Positions 31,053 through 43,436 of a stretch of 64,000 nt of DNA are shown here, piece after piece. The translations under genes and the position numbers were made by a program. The first letter of the stretch is position 1. Every line of letters begins with the position of its first letter. The notes under the pieces were generated by a model. It saw only the letters and a program-made list of their open reading frames with translations. It made no database searches and was not told where the DNA came from. Source of the DNA: Allomyces arbusculus (taxonomy: Eukaryota > Blastocladiomycota > Blastocladiomycetes > Blastocladiales > Blastocladiaceae); assembly GCA_027604705.1 (NCBI GenBank), contig JADHYV010000024.1, positions 186,001-250,000 of the forward strand, in the 5' to 3' direction.

Positions 31053-34000
31053 CTACCTGTCCTGATCCAACGTGCGCCTCCCATCCGTCTCGACCGGCGA
31101 CACCGTGGATCTCGGACTCGACGCAAACGCGCCCGACGACGACACCCCCGCCGCCTCGTCATCCGACCCATTTCCGTTCCTCCCCCCACCGCCGCCATAA
31201 CTGCTCCGCGCGCCCGTCTCGCCACGCGCCGACGCCGAATCCAATCCCGACGTGCGGGAATGCCTCAACTGCGTCCCGTGCACCGACGCCGGTTCATGCA
31301 GTCCGTTCCCGAGTGACCCGGCCAACTGCGTGACGCTTTCGCGCAAATTGTTGATTGACGCGCCAATCGCCGCGCCCAGTCCACTCGCCCGGTTCATGCT
31401 CGTCGGCATGATACTTTTCAGGTTCAGGCTAAACCGACGCGTAGCCGTGCCGTGGCCCGTCGGCGCATGCCCATTACTTCCGCCGCCATGATCGTCGCGC
31501 TCGACTGTGCCCGAATACTGCGACGCCGAATCGTGCTCGGACGGCGCGCGCGACGCGGTGCTCCCCATGATACTGCGGTTCATCGACATGAGTCCGAGCG
31601 CCGACGTGAGCAAGTTCCCGCCCACTGGCAAGAGCCCCCCACCGCCACCTCCCCCCTCGTTCCCCGCACCACCAGCGCCACGAAACTCCTTACTGCGTGA
31701 CCCGAGCAACCCGAAATTCGAACTTGGCGCACCACGCTCGTCGGACCCGTTTCCGTTCGTCCCACCGCCAGGGAGGGCACGGCGCGTAATCGTGCGATGC
31801 TGTCGGTGCGACGCCGACGACTTCATGCCCGACCCGCTGCCGGCCATCATCTTACGCGATTTCCGCGCCTGGTCGCGCTCGGTCTTGAGTTTCTCGGCGA
31901 GTTCGGCGTCGGCTTTCGCTTTCGCCGCGGCTTCGGCCTCGGCTTTCCGTTTCGCATCGAGCGCCTTACGTTCGGCAATCGCTTGCCGGAAGATTTCGGC
32001 CATGGCGGGGTAGAGCCGCAAAATGTCCTGGAAGGCTTCCTTGGTGAGGACGCACAGTTCGGAGACGGTTTTGGTGCGTACGGTCGCGGTGCGGCGGGAT
32101 TCTTCGAACCTGATTAAGTTGGTGGAGAATGTTAAGTGAGATGAGGGAAATGTGTCCGTAAAATGAACAAAAAGCAGAAAAAAGAAAGAAAAAAAAGACG
32201 CAGCACGTACAGCGCGATTTCGCCAAAGAAGGAGCCTTGCGTGAGCGTGACGAGCACACGCGACAAGTCGCCCGTCACGACCTCGATCTCGCCCGACCGG
32301 ATAAAATACATCTCTTCGGAAATAAACACGTCATCAGCAACCCGGTGCCCAGACGACCAGAATCAATCCTGGGAAAGCGTACCGGACCCGTCGTCCCCCT
32401 GCCGACAAATATAAAAATCTGCGGGCGCAATCACGGTCCGCATGGCGCGCGTCAAGTTGGCCTTGAACGACCAATCGGTGCCCTTGAACAATGGCACTTG
32501 GTTGACCAAGTCCATGTACATGTGGTTGTAGACGTCTTGCCGCAGCGATTTCGGCAAATTGCCAAAGAGCGTGCCCTCGTCCATGCCCTGGCCCTTGACC
32601 CACAGGAACTCTTCGTGGTGCAGGATCTTGCGCTGCAAGTCGACGGGGAACCTCCGCGTGCGCAAAAACTTCTTGAGGTAGTCCATTTTCAGTTTGTGCT
32701 TTTCAGCCTCGTCCTCAAGCGCGGCCTTGGTGTCAAGCGCGCGGATAAAGTTGGAGAGCACACCTGCGCAGAGGAAGGGGAAGACGAGGTGAGTGACATT
32801 GATCGAAGCGGCTGTGAACGGGCATGGGTGCAACCCGTACCGAAAATAGAGCCATAGATGACGGTGCCGATCATGATCTCAAAGGTACAATAGAGCCGCT
32901 CGCTGTTGGTCTGCAGTTTCCGGAACACGTAGACAAACGTCTTGAGTGACGTGTGACTGCGAAGAAGACGACGTGATGATTCGTGAGTTACCTGACACGA
33001 CTGTGTCCAACGATACAAATGAGCGACGCACAACGTCGAGTAAAACTGCGTGACGAAGACCACCTCGGCATTCGGGTCGCGCAGCTTTTCCGAATCGATC
33101 CACGCCGTCCCAACATCCTCCCACGTATTGAGCATGAAAAAGAAGCACGCGTCAATGTGCACGTAGATCGCGAGCACGACAAAGTTCTTGATGAGCCGCG
33201 CATACGCGATATGCACGCCGTGAATCGACCAGTTGCGAAACTCTTGCACGAGCCGCGGCAGCCGGAACCACCGCGTCATGCGCAAAATCGCCCACGCGTA
33301 GAGGTAGTCTGGCACTTGTGACCGCGTGTAGAAAAACCCGTAGGTGTTCGTGTCCGGGAAATAGTGCCGCGGGCACCGCAGCGGCTCGTTGCGCACGAGC
33401 GGCATCACGAGACAGAGCAGGTCGAGCGGGACGGATCCGGCCAAGTCCCAGTACCCGAACCTGTGCTTGAGGTAGTGGTCCTTGATTTCCTTCGGGTTCA
33501 CAACGACGACACCGTACACATTCTCGTACCGGTGGTTGAGGTTGAGCCAGACGTCGAGCAGCAAGAGCAGGTCGAGAATGTACCCGACATACATGTAGAC
33601 GGGCGTGATCGTGAAGTGGCAGATCCACGACATGGCAAACGGGCCGCACAGCATGTTGTAGAGCTCGATCCACATGATGAGTCGCCGCCACGCGCGCCAA
33701 AATGGCGTGTCGACTTCCTCGATTTGCCGCTTGTAAAAGCCCTGGAACCAGTAGACCGCCCGGCCAATCGTCGTCGTCGGCGCACCTTCAGGGTCGCCAG
33801 GGGCCGGCGTCGACGCAGCAGCGGCTCCACCGCCCGAGGGACTGATCGGGGTCGCACCACCAGACCCCAGAATGCTCACGCCACCGGGCGTCGACGACGC
33901 TGAACCTGGCCCCGGTCCCGTCGCTCCTGGCTTCTCGTCGCCTCCGCCACCAATCTTGTAACTGCTATTCGCACCCAAACTCGGGACCACAGCCGTCGAA

Positions 34001-36576
34001 GGCGTACTCGGCGACGCATGCGCGGCACCCGCGAGCGATGGCGGTTTCTTGCTCGTCGACTCCATTGACGTAGCAAATGCGCTCTGCGTCGACGGCATTT
34101 CAACCAACCTGGATAGCGGTAGACCAGTAGAAATAACGGCATTGTTCGCGCCGACCGGGACGCCAAGCAATGGCTGCGACGCGAACCCCGTCGTGGGCAT
34201 CGATGTGGTCCGTGGCCGCAGAGCTTTTACGCGGGCACTCGTCGTGGGCGACCCCTCCCCGGACCCACCGTGCGCGTCAGCGAGCATCGCGGTCCGAATC
34301 GGCGGTGGCGGTCCAGCCCGCCCATTGGTCTCGGACGCGGTCATGGGTGGCGACGTCCCTGCACGCGGCGAGCGCGGATATGCCGGTCCCATCGGCGGTG
34401 CCGGCGCAGCATCACTCGAATTATTCGACATGCGTGTGAGTGACCCTGACTCGCGCGGGCTGGCCATCGAGTGCGTGACCGACGCATTCGACGGGAACGA
34501 CGACGCCGACGCGCCCGCGTGCCCGCCTCCGCCCACGCTCGCAAAACTGTTGACACTCAGGTACTGCTGGTGCCTTGGCAAGAGCGGCGCCGGGTGCGGC
34601 GCGCCAAAGCCCGACGCCGTGCTCGGCGCGCGGTAGAACGGGTCGGTCGGATCGAGGAGTCGCGACCCGACACTGCCTGCGACCATGAGCGGTGTCCCGT
34701 CGGGCCCGGGCCCGGATCCACCGGCCGACCTGTCGGGCGAGTTGAACGAGGCTTCCGACTGGTGCGATATGGGCGTGCGGTCGCCGGGGAGAGACTGCCA
34801 GTCGCTCACGTAGCTGCTCGCGCGCGAGATGTCGACGACGCGGTCGCGCCGGTCGTTGGACCCGTCCGTGTCCAGTGCGTCGGTCGGGGCTAACTTGACT
34901 GTGCTCACGCCCGGTGGCGAGCCGCGGCCGTTGGCGTTGCGCTGGCCGAGTGGCGACGGGACCATGGGTACATGCGTCGCTCCTGCGCCAGATGCCGCGC
35001 CCATTGCCGTAGCTGCAGCCGCTCGACGCGCAAGCGACGACGTGAGTCGAATTCCGGGCGCTGAGTCGCGCCGCGAAGTGACGACCGCATCGGGCGGTTG
35101 TCCCGGCGGTGCAGGTAACGCAGCCGCGCGCCGTGAGTGCGGATCCGCGTCGGCGGGCCCCATCGAGGTCATGACGCCCGATGACCCCGGGATTTTGTTT
35201 ATCGTCGACGACGCGGACGAGGCCGAATCCGTGGTCGCGCCCGAAATCGAGTACTGCAGCGGCGACGTGTAGGCTGGGCGCGACAGCGAGTCGCGCGGTG
35301 GACTGCCGAGCTGACCGCCGCTCCCGGTGCGGGGCGCCGAACCCATGGGAAGGCCAGCGGAAGGGGCGGCGGCAACAACAGCGCGTCTCTGTAACGAGTT
35401 GGTGGACATAGCATGTTGTCGCTCGAGCGTGCCGCGGCCGGGCGCGTGCGGTGCGGGTTCGGGGACCGTGTCTGGAAATGCAAACACAGGAATGCGGCCG
35501 GCATGGTTGTTGGCGTTGTATTCGGCCGCAGTCCAGAGACCAGAGCTTGCCGTGAGCTCCGCTTCGGACCCGCGCATGGCTGTTAGGGACGTGGTGCTTT
35601 GACCTCGTGTGACGAGGTCAGTTTCGGTCGGCGACGTGACAATGGTCTGGATCGCGACCATGTGCTGCGCCACGTTGACCGTGATGCCCGGTCGGACGGA
35701 TTGGGCCGGTTTCCGCGGGGTGGGAGCAACGCCTCTCCGGTCGGTTGCCGCCGTCAGCTCGGCATCGTTGCGCGACGCGCTAACCTGCGGCGCTGGCGGT
35801 TGCGGTGGCAGCAAGACCGGCTCTCGTTCGTCCAGCCCCAGTGACGACCCGTCCTTGTCGGACGACCCCATACTCGATGTGGACGGAAAGTAGAACGGAA
35901 CGGCCGGAGGCTCGAGCTTGGCTTGCGGTGCGCCCGCACCGGCAGAGCGCGACGGCATCCATGGCCCCAGACTCTCGAGCGAGACGAAGTTGCTGTTGGT
36001 GTCGGCACTGCGAAGTCTCGTTGGCGTGACATGTCTGGGCGGTGGGCTCGTCGTTGCTGCAATGTCGTTTCCGTTGACAGGCATAGCGTGCGGGTCCGCA
36101 AGCCGCCTTGAACCACTGGCTGTTGCAGCGCGGTCCGGAGTCGTCAGGCCCGTCACGCTCACGCCCGTTGTGGCACCTCGCGAGCTCCTCAACGACTGCA
36201 GCGACGTGACCACAACGTCTCGCGATTTCGATTGTCGTGAGGATCCCGTGTTTGAGAGTGCGAGCGACGACGCGGCCGATGCCGGCAGCGGGACAGATTC
36301 GGGGTTGTTGTGGTGAGCACCAGCCGCACGGGGTCCCGCCATGAGACCCGGCGTCGAGATGGCGCGCGAACGCGGGATAGCGAGTGCAGCGGCGGGAAGC
36401 TCGTGGAGAGCGCGCGTGCTGCCACCGGAGGGCCTTGTTGGCGGTGGGGGTTGCACAGGTTCGGTCGCGACGTTTTCGGTGGAGAGCAGCACGCCGCCGC
36501 GGCGCATGGCGGCGAGGCGCGACTGTTCAAACGACGCGCTGCGCGTTCTAGCATCGTCGCTGTTGATGGGCTCCAT
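31053..36576 (-). CDS. Cyclic-nucleotide-binding-domain ion channel (HCN/CNG/EAG superfamily)
   Basis: Five exons (36576-33032, 32956-32841, 32763-32383, 32313-32211, 32109-31053) join in phase to 1733 aa. The first about 940 residues are Ser/Pro/Ala-rich and disordered. A six-TM channel follows: S1 (about 980) with R-R-L-I-M-W-I-E-L-Y, S2-S3 with VYMYVGYILDLLLLLDVWLN, an S4 with spaced arginines (LRMTRWFRLPRLV), S5, pore and S6 (IMIGTVIYGSIFGG). Next are a C-linker (GVLSNFIRALDTKA, DLQRKILHHEEFLW) and a cyclic-nucleotide-binding domain (RQGDDGSEMYFIRSGEIEVV, GSFFGEIAL, RRTATVRTKT). A Lys/Ala-rich coiled coil and a low-complexity tail end it. The pore shows TFVYVFRK where GYG is expected (see findings). 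Such channels are absent from most Dikarya; in zoosporic fungi one relative takes part in cGMP phototaxis. Confidence 0.87.
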
Positions 36577-37215
36577 TTGCGAAGATGCCGCTGGAGCCGG
36601 AGAGGGGTGCTAGCGAACGAGGTCGCGGCCCTGGCCGATGCAGAGCGCGCGGTGGTGACGCCTGTTGCCGTGTCGAGGCGCCCGATCGACTCGTCTTGAG
36701 GGCAAGACGCGGGAAGGAGCGGATTGCGCCAAGTTGGAGCGCGCGGCAGCGGGACGGCAGGGTGCAATTGGCCGGGCCGGCGCTGTTGCCGGCGACGAGC
36801 GCCGCCAACGGCCGCCAAAGAGCGGCCAAGGCGGTGGGGCAGCGGTGCGAGACGCGCGGGAGACGCGTGCATTACCGCCCCGATCACGTTGGTGCTGCCA
36901 AATCGGCGTCTTCCTGCGGCTCACGACGGCGCCAAGGCCGTCCAGGCTTGATCGCGACGACAGCGCACGTTGCGCCGTCCTTGTCCACCACGCGCGCCAA
37001 CCGCAAGTGTATCTATGAACCAGCCACCAGCCGCGTTCGCTTCAAGACGCGGCCACACCGAGCATTGGACGCTGGCGAGCTCACGAAGCGCCCCCGTCGC
37101 GGCCGCATCCACGCAGATCAGCAATAGGCAACGATGACCGACCAATTGCCACGGCAAACAACGCTGATCCACGCCCCACGCCCTCCCTTGGCCGGTATTT
37201 ACGGCTCACCTGCCC
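36577..37215. other. Divergent promoter region, CNBD channel / DUF89 gene
   Basis: About 640 bases. No gene, TATA box or repeat recognised. Open frames here are GC-driven. Confidence 0.45.
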
Positions 37216-38781
37216 ATGAGCGCACGCGCAACAAACTTGGAGCTTGCCTCACGTCGTGACCGGCGCTGACCAGAATCTCAACGCGTGCTTATCGTCTAGG
37301 CAAGCACCACGGAACCTTTGCGTTTTACACGATCCGCGACCGGCTGCCAGTCATCTTGACCAAGGTCATTGGTATGGATTTGGCATCCATACTCGACCCG
37401 CGCACGCAATTCGCGTCCTGACCATCGTGGGTGACCTGACACAGACGATGTCTACCGCACCATTGTCGGCATCCCGGACGACGAGTCGGTGCGCATCGCC
37501 GAGGGCAAGGCCGTCATTGAGCGCATTGCCGCGCTGCGCTACGCCATGCAGCGCGACAAGCCCATCCCGCCCATCGAGGACAACATGCCCGACGCGGCCG
37601 TGTGGAACGACTTTCTCGACACGTACTGGAAGGGGCAGGGCCATTTCCAAGTCGCGTGGCTGTTTCAAGAATGCTACGTACGCACAATCGTCTATCTGGC
37701 CCCCAATCGAACGTCTAGGTCAAGTGCTCCAACTAACCACGCATGTTCGTGCAGATGTACCGCAAGATTCGCGAAGCCTTTGCACTCACCACGACCTGGA
37801 CCACTTACGACCCGTTTTTGCGTGAGAAGCAGGCCTCGCTCGCCAAGGGGCTCGACGTGCTCGGTGCCCTGAGCCAACACGTTGCCAAATTGCACGAACG
37901 CGCACAGGACCCGTCAACCCGGAACGTTGCGCTCGCCGAATTGCTCATCTACAGTCTGTGGGGCAATGCCGTCGACCTGAGCCTTTTGGTCGCGGCCGAT
38001 AACGTCGACGTGGCCGCGCTCGGCGCCAAGCTCGTAAAAAAGGGGACCGAGGGGGTCGTGGCCAACGATCTTGACGTGGTCGTCGCGCACTTGGCCGGAT
38101 TGCACGGCAAGCGGATTGATTTGGTGCTCGATAATGCCGGTTCGTGCGTTTTCTGGTGCTCTCCATCCGCGTCTGCTTCTTGATCACGCATATTTGCTCA
38201 CCATCAATCTAGGCTTTGAGCTCGCCGCCGACCTATTCCTCGCCGACTGGCTCGTCGCGTCGGGCATCGCCTCTGAGATCGTCTTCCATGTGAAGTCGAT
38301 CCCGTGGTTTGTCTCCGACACGACTACCGCCGACTTTCACGTGACCCTCGCCGACCTTAACCCCATCATCCCCACGTTTGTTGCGCGGTGGCAATCGCAC
38401 CTCGCGTCTGGCACGTGGCGAATCCACGTAGACCCCTTCTGGACGTATCCGCACGCCTACTACCACCTGCCGTCGTTCCCGATCTTCGATACGCTCAAAA
38501 AGGCCGACCTGGTCGTGTTCAAGGGGGACTTGAACTACCGCAAGCTCGTGTTCGACTGCTCGTGGGACCCGACGACGCCGTTTGCTGAGGCGATTGGCCC
38601 GCTGGGTCAGAGGAAGACCAAGTTCCCGCCGCTCGTGAGCCTGCGCACGTGCAAGTCAGATGTGTGCGTTGGGCTAATGCAAGAAAAGGTCGCGGAAATG
38701 GCCAAGATCAAGGACTGGATGATCTCGGGCCACTACGCCGTCATTTCGGGCGCGAATTTCCCGGCCGCGAGCTGCAACTGA
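37216..38781 (+). CDS. DUF89/ARMT1-type metal-dependent phosphatase
   Basis: Five exons (37216-37252, 37300-37371, 37445-37677, 37755-38139, 38213-38781) give 431 aa. Subfamily III DUF89 proteins (human ARMT1, yeast YMR027W/HRT2) are Mn/Co-dependent phosphatases acting on sugar phosphates such as fructose-1-phosphate, in metabolite damage control. Seen: FAFYTIRDRLPVILTKVID near the N-terminus, DNAGFELAADL (metal site), VFKGDLNYRKL, and the LRTCKSDVCVGL segment with the RTxK signature of the subfamily. The first exon is short (37 nt; MSARATNLELAS) and followed by a 47-base intron, so the start is the least certain part. It is divergent from the CNBD channel. Confidence 0.92.
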
Positions 38782-38881
38782 GTTGTGGGGTGTCAGATTG
38801 TGAATCGTGGCGATCAATTTTTTTGTTGCGCTAAAAATTTATTTCGTTTCATTTCCATCCCCTCCCTCCTCCTGATCCATT

Positions 38882-41489
38882 TCAATCATCGCCGAGGCCA
38901 AGGCCCGGCGGGATCGCGACCGGCGACGAGCCCGCCGGCGACTGCGCTGCCCGCGGCGGTTGCGGCGGCGGTGGGGTCTGCGCGAGCCCGGGCTGCGCCA
39001 GGATCTCGGCGGTTCCGGCGCCCGTAATCAGTTCGTTGAGCGACAGCGGTCTGCGCTGCCGCGCACAATCGAGCGCGTGGTGCACGGTGGGCGGAACCAC
39101 CGTATAACACGACGCGGCCGTGTGCATGGCGAGCAGGCACTCGTCGTGCCGCGCAAGTCGGCCGTAGACAACGGCGAGCAATAGGTGCACGTTCGCCTCG
39201 GTCGGGACTTCGCGCTGGAGCATGTCGAGCAGCTTGAGGGGCTCCTGGAGACAGGGACGAAAAGGTTGTCGGGTGAGCGGCTGATCGGTAGGCTGTTGAG
39301 GGGTAGAGAGATTCGCACGTCGTAGTTTGGCTCATTCGATAATGTCTGGGCGTCCTCGGCCTTGATCAGTGCGCGTGCCAGATGCAGACGGAACACGGCT
39401 GTGTGCGGGTCACGCTCCACGGCCGTCTTGTAGTGTTGGATGGCGTCCGCGAACTGGTTACGGTCCTCAAAAATCTAGTGGGGAAGCAGCAAAAGAACGT
39501 CATTAATCATCCTGCATCGTGGGCACCGTGATCAAGCGATGGGGGAACAGTTAGTTCGTACCAGGCCACGGTAGCTCGCGTAAAGGGCCAACGGGCACAC
39601 TTCCTCGGCCTTTTCGAAGTAGAACTCGGCCATGTGGATCTGGCCCTTGGCTCGAGCTACGTTGCCAAGACCGCTCCTGCAAAAACCAAACGCTCTTTAT
39701 TAGTTCAAGCGCACGAAACAGTTTCGAATCTAAGCCGATTCGGGAAACGCACCACGCCTTGTGGCTGTGCGAGTCGAGCCCCACGACCTTGAGAAACGCT
39801 TCATTGGCCAAGTCTGCTTTTTTCACCTGCAGATACTCGAGCTATGCCGAGGCGCAACGTGAGTACAAGACCTCCCTCCATTCAGTGCACACTCAGCTCT
39901 CCACCAACTCACTCAAACTCAACGTACCCCCAACACGAGCCACCCGTACGCGTACCGCGGCCGCATCTCCACCGCGTGCTTGAGCGCGTCGACCGCCTTT
40001 TCGCTCTGCTTGCGATGCGAATGATAATTCCCCAACGCGACCCACGCCTCGGGCGCCTGGTCGTCATAGTACTGAATCCGCGTCGCGAGCGCGTTCATAA
40101 TTCCGACACGATTACAGAACCAGAGCGCCGTCGAGTACATGTCCATGTCCTGCGTGACCCACGGCGCGGCACGGCCTACCGTCTCGAAATGCTGCACGGC
40201 GAGATTGAACTGGCGCGCCTCGAAATGCACGGCCCCAACGAGCCGTTGGCCCCAGGGGGACGACAGGTGCCGTGGTGGGAGATCGCGCAGGATGTTACGC
40301 GCGCGCATGAATTGTGCGCGCTTCAGGTGCTGGTAGGCGTCGCCGAACGTCGCGAGGACGTGCATGATCCCCGACAGGCCTGCGGCCAGCAGGTCCGGGT
40401 CGGTGAATGGGTCCGGGTCGGGTGGGGTTGCTGCGGCAGAGCCGGTGGGGTTGCGCGACGGTGTGGACTGGGCGGGTGCGCCGAGCCGCGAGAGCGGAAC
40501 GCGGTCCGGGTTGAGCGACGACGGCTTGCGAGCCGTCATTGGCGCACTGGTGTACCGCGCGGACCGCGTTTGCGGGGTCTGGTCAATGCGCTGTCGCTTG
40601 TTCGCGGGTTCCTTGCTGCTGGACGGCGGTCCTGGTGCCGGCGCGCGTCCACATGCGTGAGTGGAGGCAGCCAGTTGCACGGCCGGGATCGCAGCAGGGC
40701 CGTTGTAGTAGTAAGATGCCGGGCGTCTGTCGGCGCTCGCGCCTAGGGATCACGGCGTCAGCATTGCAGCGAACATGGATTCTTCGTGTTAAGAAGGCAA
40801 ATTGGCGTACCCAGGTCGCACATGCTCTCGTAGACAGTCCACAGGAACGGGTTTCGTCGGAGCGCTTGGTCAAAGCAGGTGAGCGCGAGCGCTTTCCTTT
40901 CGGTTCGCCTAATCAAATGAACCATCCAGGTCAGTGAGTGCGAGTGCTGGAACAGTCAAAAGGCGCCATGCTCGATTTCGTACCGATAAATCTCGCCGAG
41001 CAGCTGGTAGACGGACGCCTCGGGCGGATCGTCGAGCCAAACCACATCGTTCCCCACCGCAACCGCAACTACGAACTTGGAGACGTCAGGGTGACGCACT
41101 TCCACGATTCAATTTGCAGCCTGACTCGACGCACCATCTTTCCGCAGCCGGACCTCGCCCGACGCGTCGATCGGCTCAGCAATCGCCTGTTCGGCCTCTG
41201 GATACTCGTTGAGCTCAAAACACGCGCGTGCCAATAGGAACCGGCCGGGAGCACGCCGAGCTCGGCGTAGAATAGCCTGCGCGGCCCGCCACTTGCCCTG
41301 TACCAAATAGCACTTGCCGTAGAGCGTTTGCGCGTCGTCGCTCATCGGGAACCGCGCAACAAGCTGTTCGGCGAGAAGGAGCGCGTTGGGCCAGTCGAGC
41401 AAATCGAGCTGTGCCTTGACCATGGTGGCCATGTAGAGGGCGAGCGCGTGTTCGCCGGCGGGTATGGTGCTGGTGATCACAGTTGCCAT
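38882..41489 (-). CDS. CDC27: Anaphase-promoting complex subunit CDC27/APC3
   Basis: TPR subunit of the APC/C ubiquitin ligase that binds the Ile-Arg tail of Cdc20/Cdh1. Eight exons (41489-41135, 41068-40984, 40908-40811, 40742-39928, 39841-39753, 39676-39562, 39474-39319, 39244-38882) join in phase to 691 aa. Seen: N-terminal dimerisation TPRs (AQTLYGKCYLVQGKWRAAQA), YQLLGEIYRRTERKALALTC followed by ALRRNPFLWTVYESMCDLG, which is an APC3 hallmark, a low-complexity linker, then C-terminal TPRs (NALATRIQYYDDQAPEAWVA; DALKHAVEMRPRYAYGW; HYKTAVERDPHTAVFRLHLA; VHLLLAVVYGRLARHDECL). The C-terminal tail is Pro/Ala-rich. It is slightly shorter than the yeast and human proteins. The neighbour upstream is a proteasome subunit on the same strand. 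Confidence 0.92.
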
Positions 41490-41960
41490 CGTTCAGATTG
41501 GTCGGGTTGCACGCGATCACGGTGACTTGCCGTGCAGGTGGACAGTTTCGAGACGCGAGGAGCACGGAGGGTGGAGGCGATGCGGCAGGGCATGCCCGTT
41601 TTGTTCCTCAATGGTTTGCAGCGAGTTGTGGCAAGTGCCGAGGTGAATGGGTAAATCTGCTGATCAGAGCTGTGGTCGCGCGCCGGTATCGACGGCATAA
41701 CAACCGCCGAGCTACGAGTCGCACATCCTGAGCCTGTCGATGCACATGTCATTGTTTGTCTGGACCCAGTCCGAGTGCAGCTGCATTTTCTCTCGCGACC
41801 CACGCAAAGTTCTCAAAGACAGCCAATGGGCAAGTCCAACAACAAATCAAAGCGTCCCTGTATGTACTTCGGACCTGATGCGACCAGCTCATCACCGGCC
41901 CCTCCGATCCTTGCCCGCTCCCTCCGACGCACACAAATGCCGCAACCCGCGCTCGCCCAC
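41490..41960. other. Spacer between CDC27 and proteasome beta-7
   Basis: About 470 bases holding the CDC27 promoter and the proteasome-gene 3' UTR. No supported gene or repeat. Confidence 0.5.
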
Positions 41961-43013
41961 TCAGTTCTGTGTCGCGCCGTACCCGCGAATGTTCTCCGCA
42001 AACCCCCACTCGGTCGGGAGCGAGTACGGCTCGCTGATGTGCACGCCGTTCGCGTCTACGGTCGTGACCTGGATCTTGTTGAGACTGCGCGCGTCGCGGT
42101 AAAAGAGCACCTGCATGACCTTGTTGATCAGTTTGCGCGCCTCTTCTTCGGTCAACGTGTCTTCGCGGCCCTCGACGGCCTTGCGCAGCAGCGGCTGCGC
42201 GATGTACGCGCCGTACCCGGTCGCGATCGTCGACGCTGAGTAGGTGACTCCGCGCATGTCGACGCAACCGAGGTACCTAAAGAGTGAGGAATGCCGTTTG
42301 CGTCAGACTCAGCGATCGAAGCGGAAAACCAAAGAAAACCGCGTACTTCTTGCCGTCCTGCAGACCGCCCACGACGAGCGTGTTCCACAAAAAGTCCATT
42401 TTGCTCCGGCGCGCGTACATGACGCGGTGCAGGTACCCAAACACGTTCTCCGGGCCAAGGTGGTGTCCGTCGGGCGTCTCATACTCGTCAATCTCCAGGT
42501 CCTTGAGCTGGTGCTGAATGTACTGGAAGTCGGAAATGTCGCCCGACGCGCCGACCACCGTACTGTTGCCGACGGGGATCATGCGCTCCACGTCGCGGAA
42601 CCGCGCGAGCGAGCCGTACGACGCTAATGAGCGGCAGTTTGATGGGCAGCGTCAGCAACGGACCAGTTTGCCCATCAGATCAGCAAATCAGGGCGCACGT
42701 ACCGAGGCAATCCGTCGCCATCATGATGCCGTCCTTGTACTTGAGCGCCACGACCGAGGTCCCCGTGACAATCGGGCTCCTGTGATCCAATGCGCGCGTC
42801 AGAATCATCGATGTCAACCTTTGATCGCGCGAACGCTCGATCCGGCGGCGGCCGGCCGTACGAGGTGTGCGAGGTGGGGCCTGCGGGCGCATAGCAAGTC
42901 GGGCTCATGTCGGCATGGCGTGCGTTGGCGCCGGCCATGCCGGGCGTCGCGAGCCAGTTGTGTTCATCGCCCGTCGCGCGCGGCTTGCCCCAGTTGAGCG
43001 GGAAGTAGTCCAT
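41961..43013 (-). CDS. PRE4: 20S proteasome subunit beta type-4 (beta-7, Pre4)
   Basis: Structural, non-catalytic beta subunit of the 20S proteasome. Four exons (43013-42862, 42779-42703, 42623-42347, 42276-41961) join in phase to 273 aa. Seen: the SPIVTGTSVVALKYKDGIMM start of the mature fold (no catalytic Thr1), YGSLARFRDVERMIPVGNST, ASGDISDFQYIQHQL, MYARRSKMDFLWNTLVVGG, then GYGAYIAQPLLRKAVEG and LFYRDARSLNKIQV. These match PSMB4/Pre4 rather than other beta subunits. The first about 50 residues would be a cleaved propeptide, consistent with the family. Donors are GTACGG, GTACGT and GTACGC. The exon 2-3 join gives LAS where LGS is common, a minor difference. Confidence 0.95.
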
Positions 43014-43436
43014 GGTCGGTCTTGCAACTGGCGGTGCTGGTGGTCCTGGGTCGTGCCGGATCGCGCTTGCAGTGGTGGTCGCGTCGACTTGGTGGTTGGG
43101 GGTGGTTGGTGGTGAAGACGATGAGCGACCGACAAAAGAGAACGACGCGAGATGACGACGGGGGTGTGCCTGTCACGCGATCGCGGTGGAGGTGCTGGCC
43201 GGGTCTCGCACCTGTCTCTCGCGTGGCAGCCGTCGTTTCGGCGACCTTGCTCGGCGGTGCCGGCAAGAACGCCGCGCGCCGCGGCAGAGCAGCCGTGCTG
43301 GGCAGCGCAGGCGACAGCAAATGCACGAATGAAGAGCAAACGGTTTATGGCCCAGAAGTGGGTGTCAAAACAAGCAGTACACACAACAAAACAGCAAAAT
43401 TGCGGGCTCCTGAAGAGACAAAGCAAAAAGCAGGCA

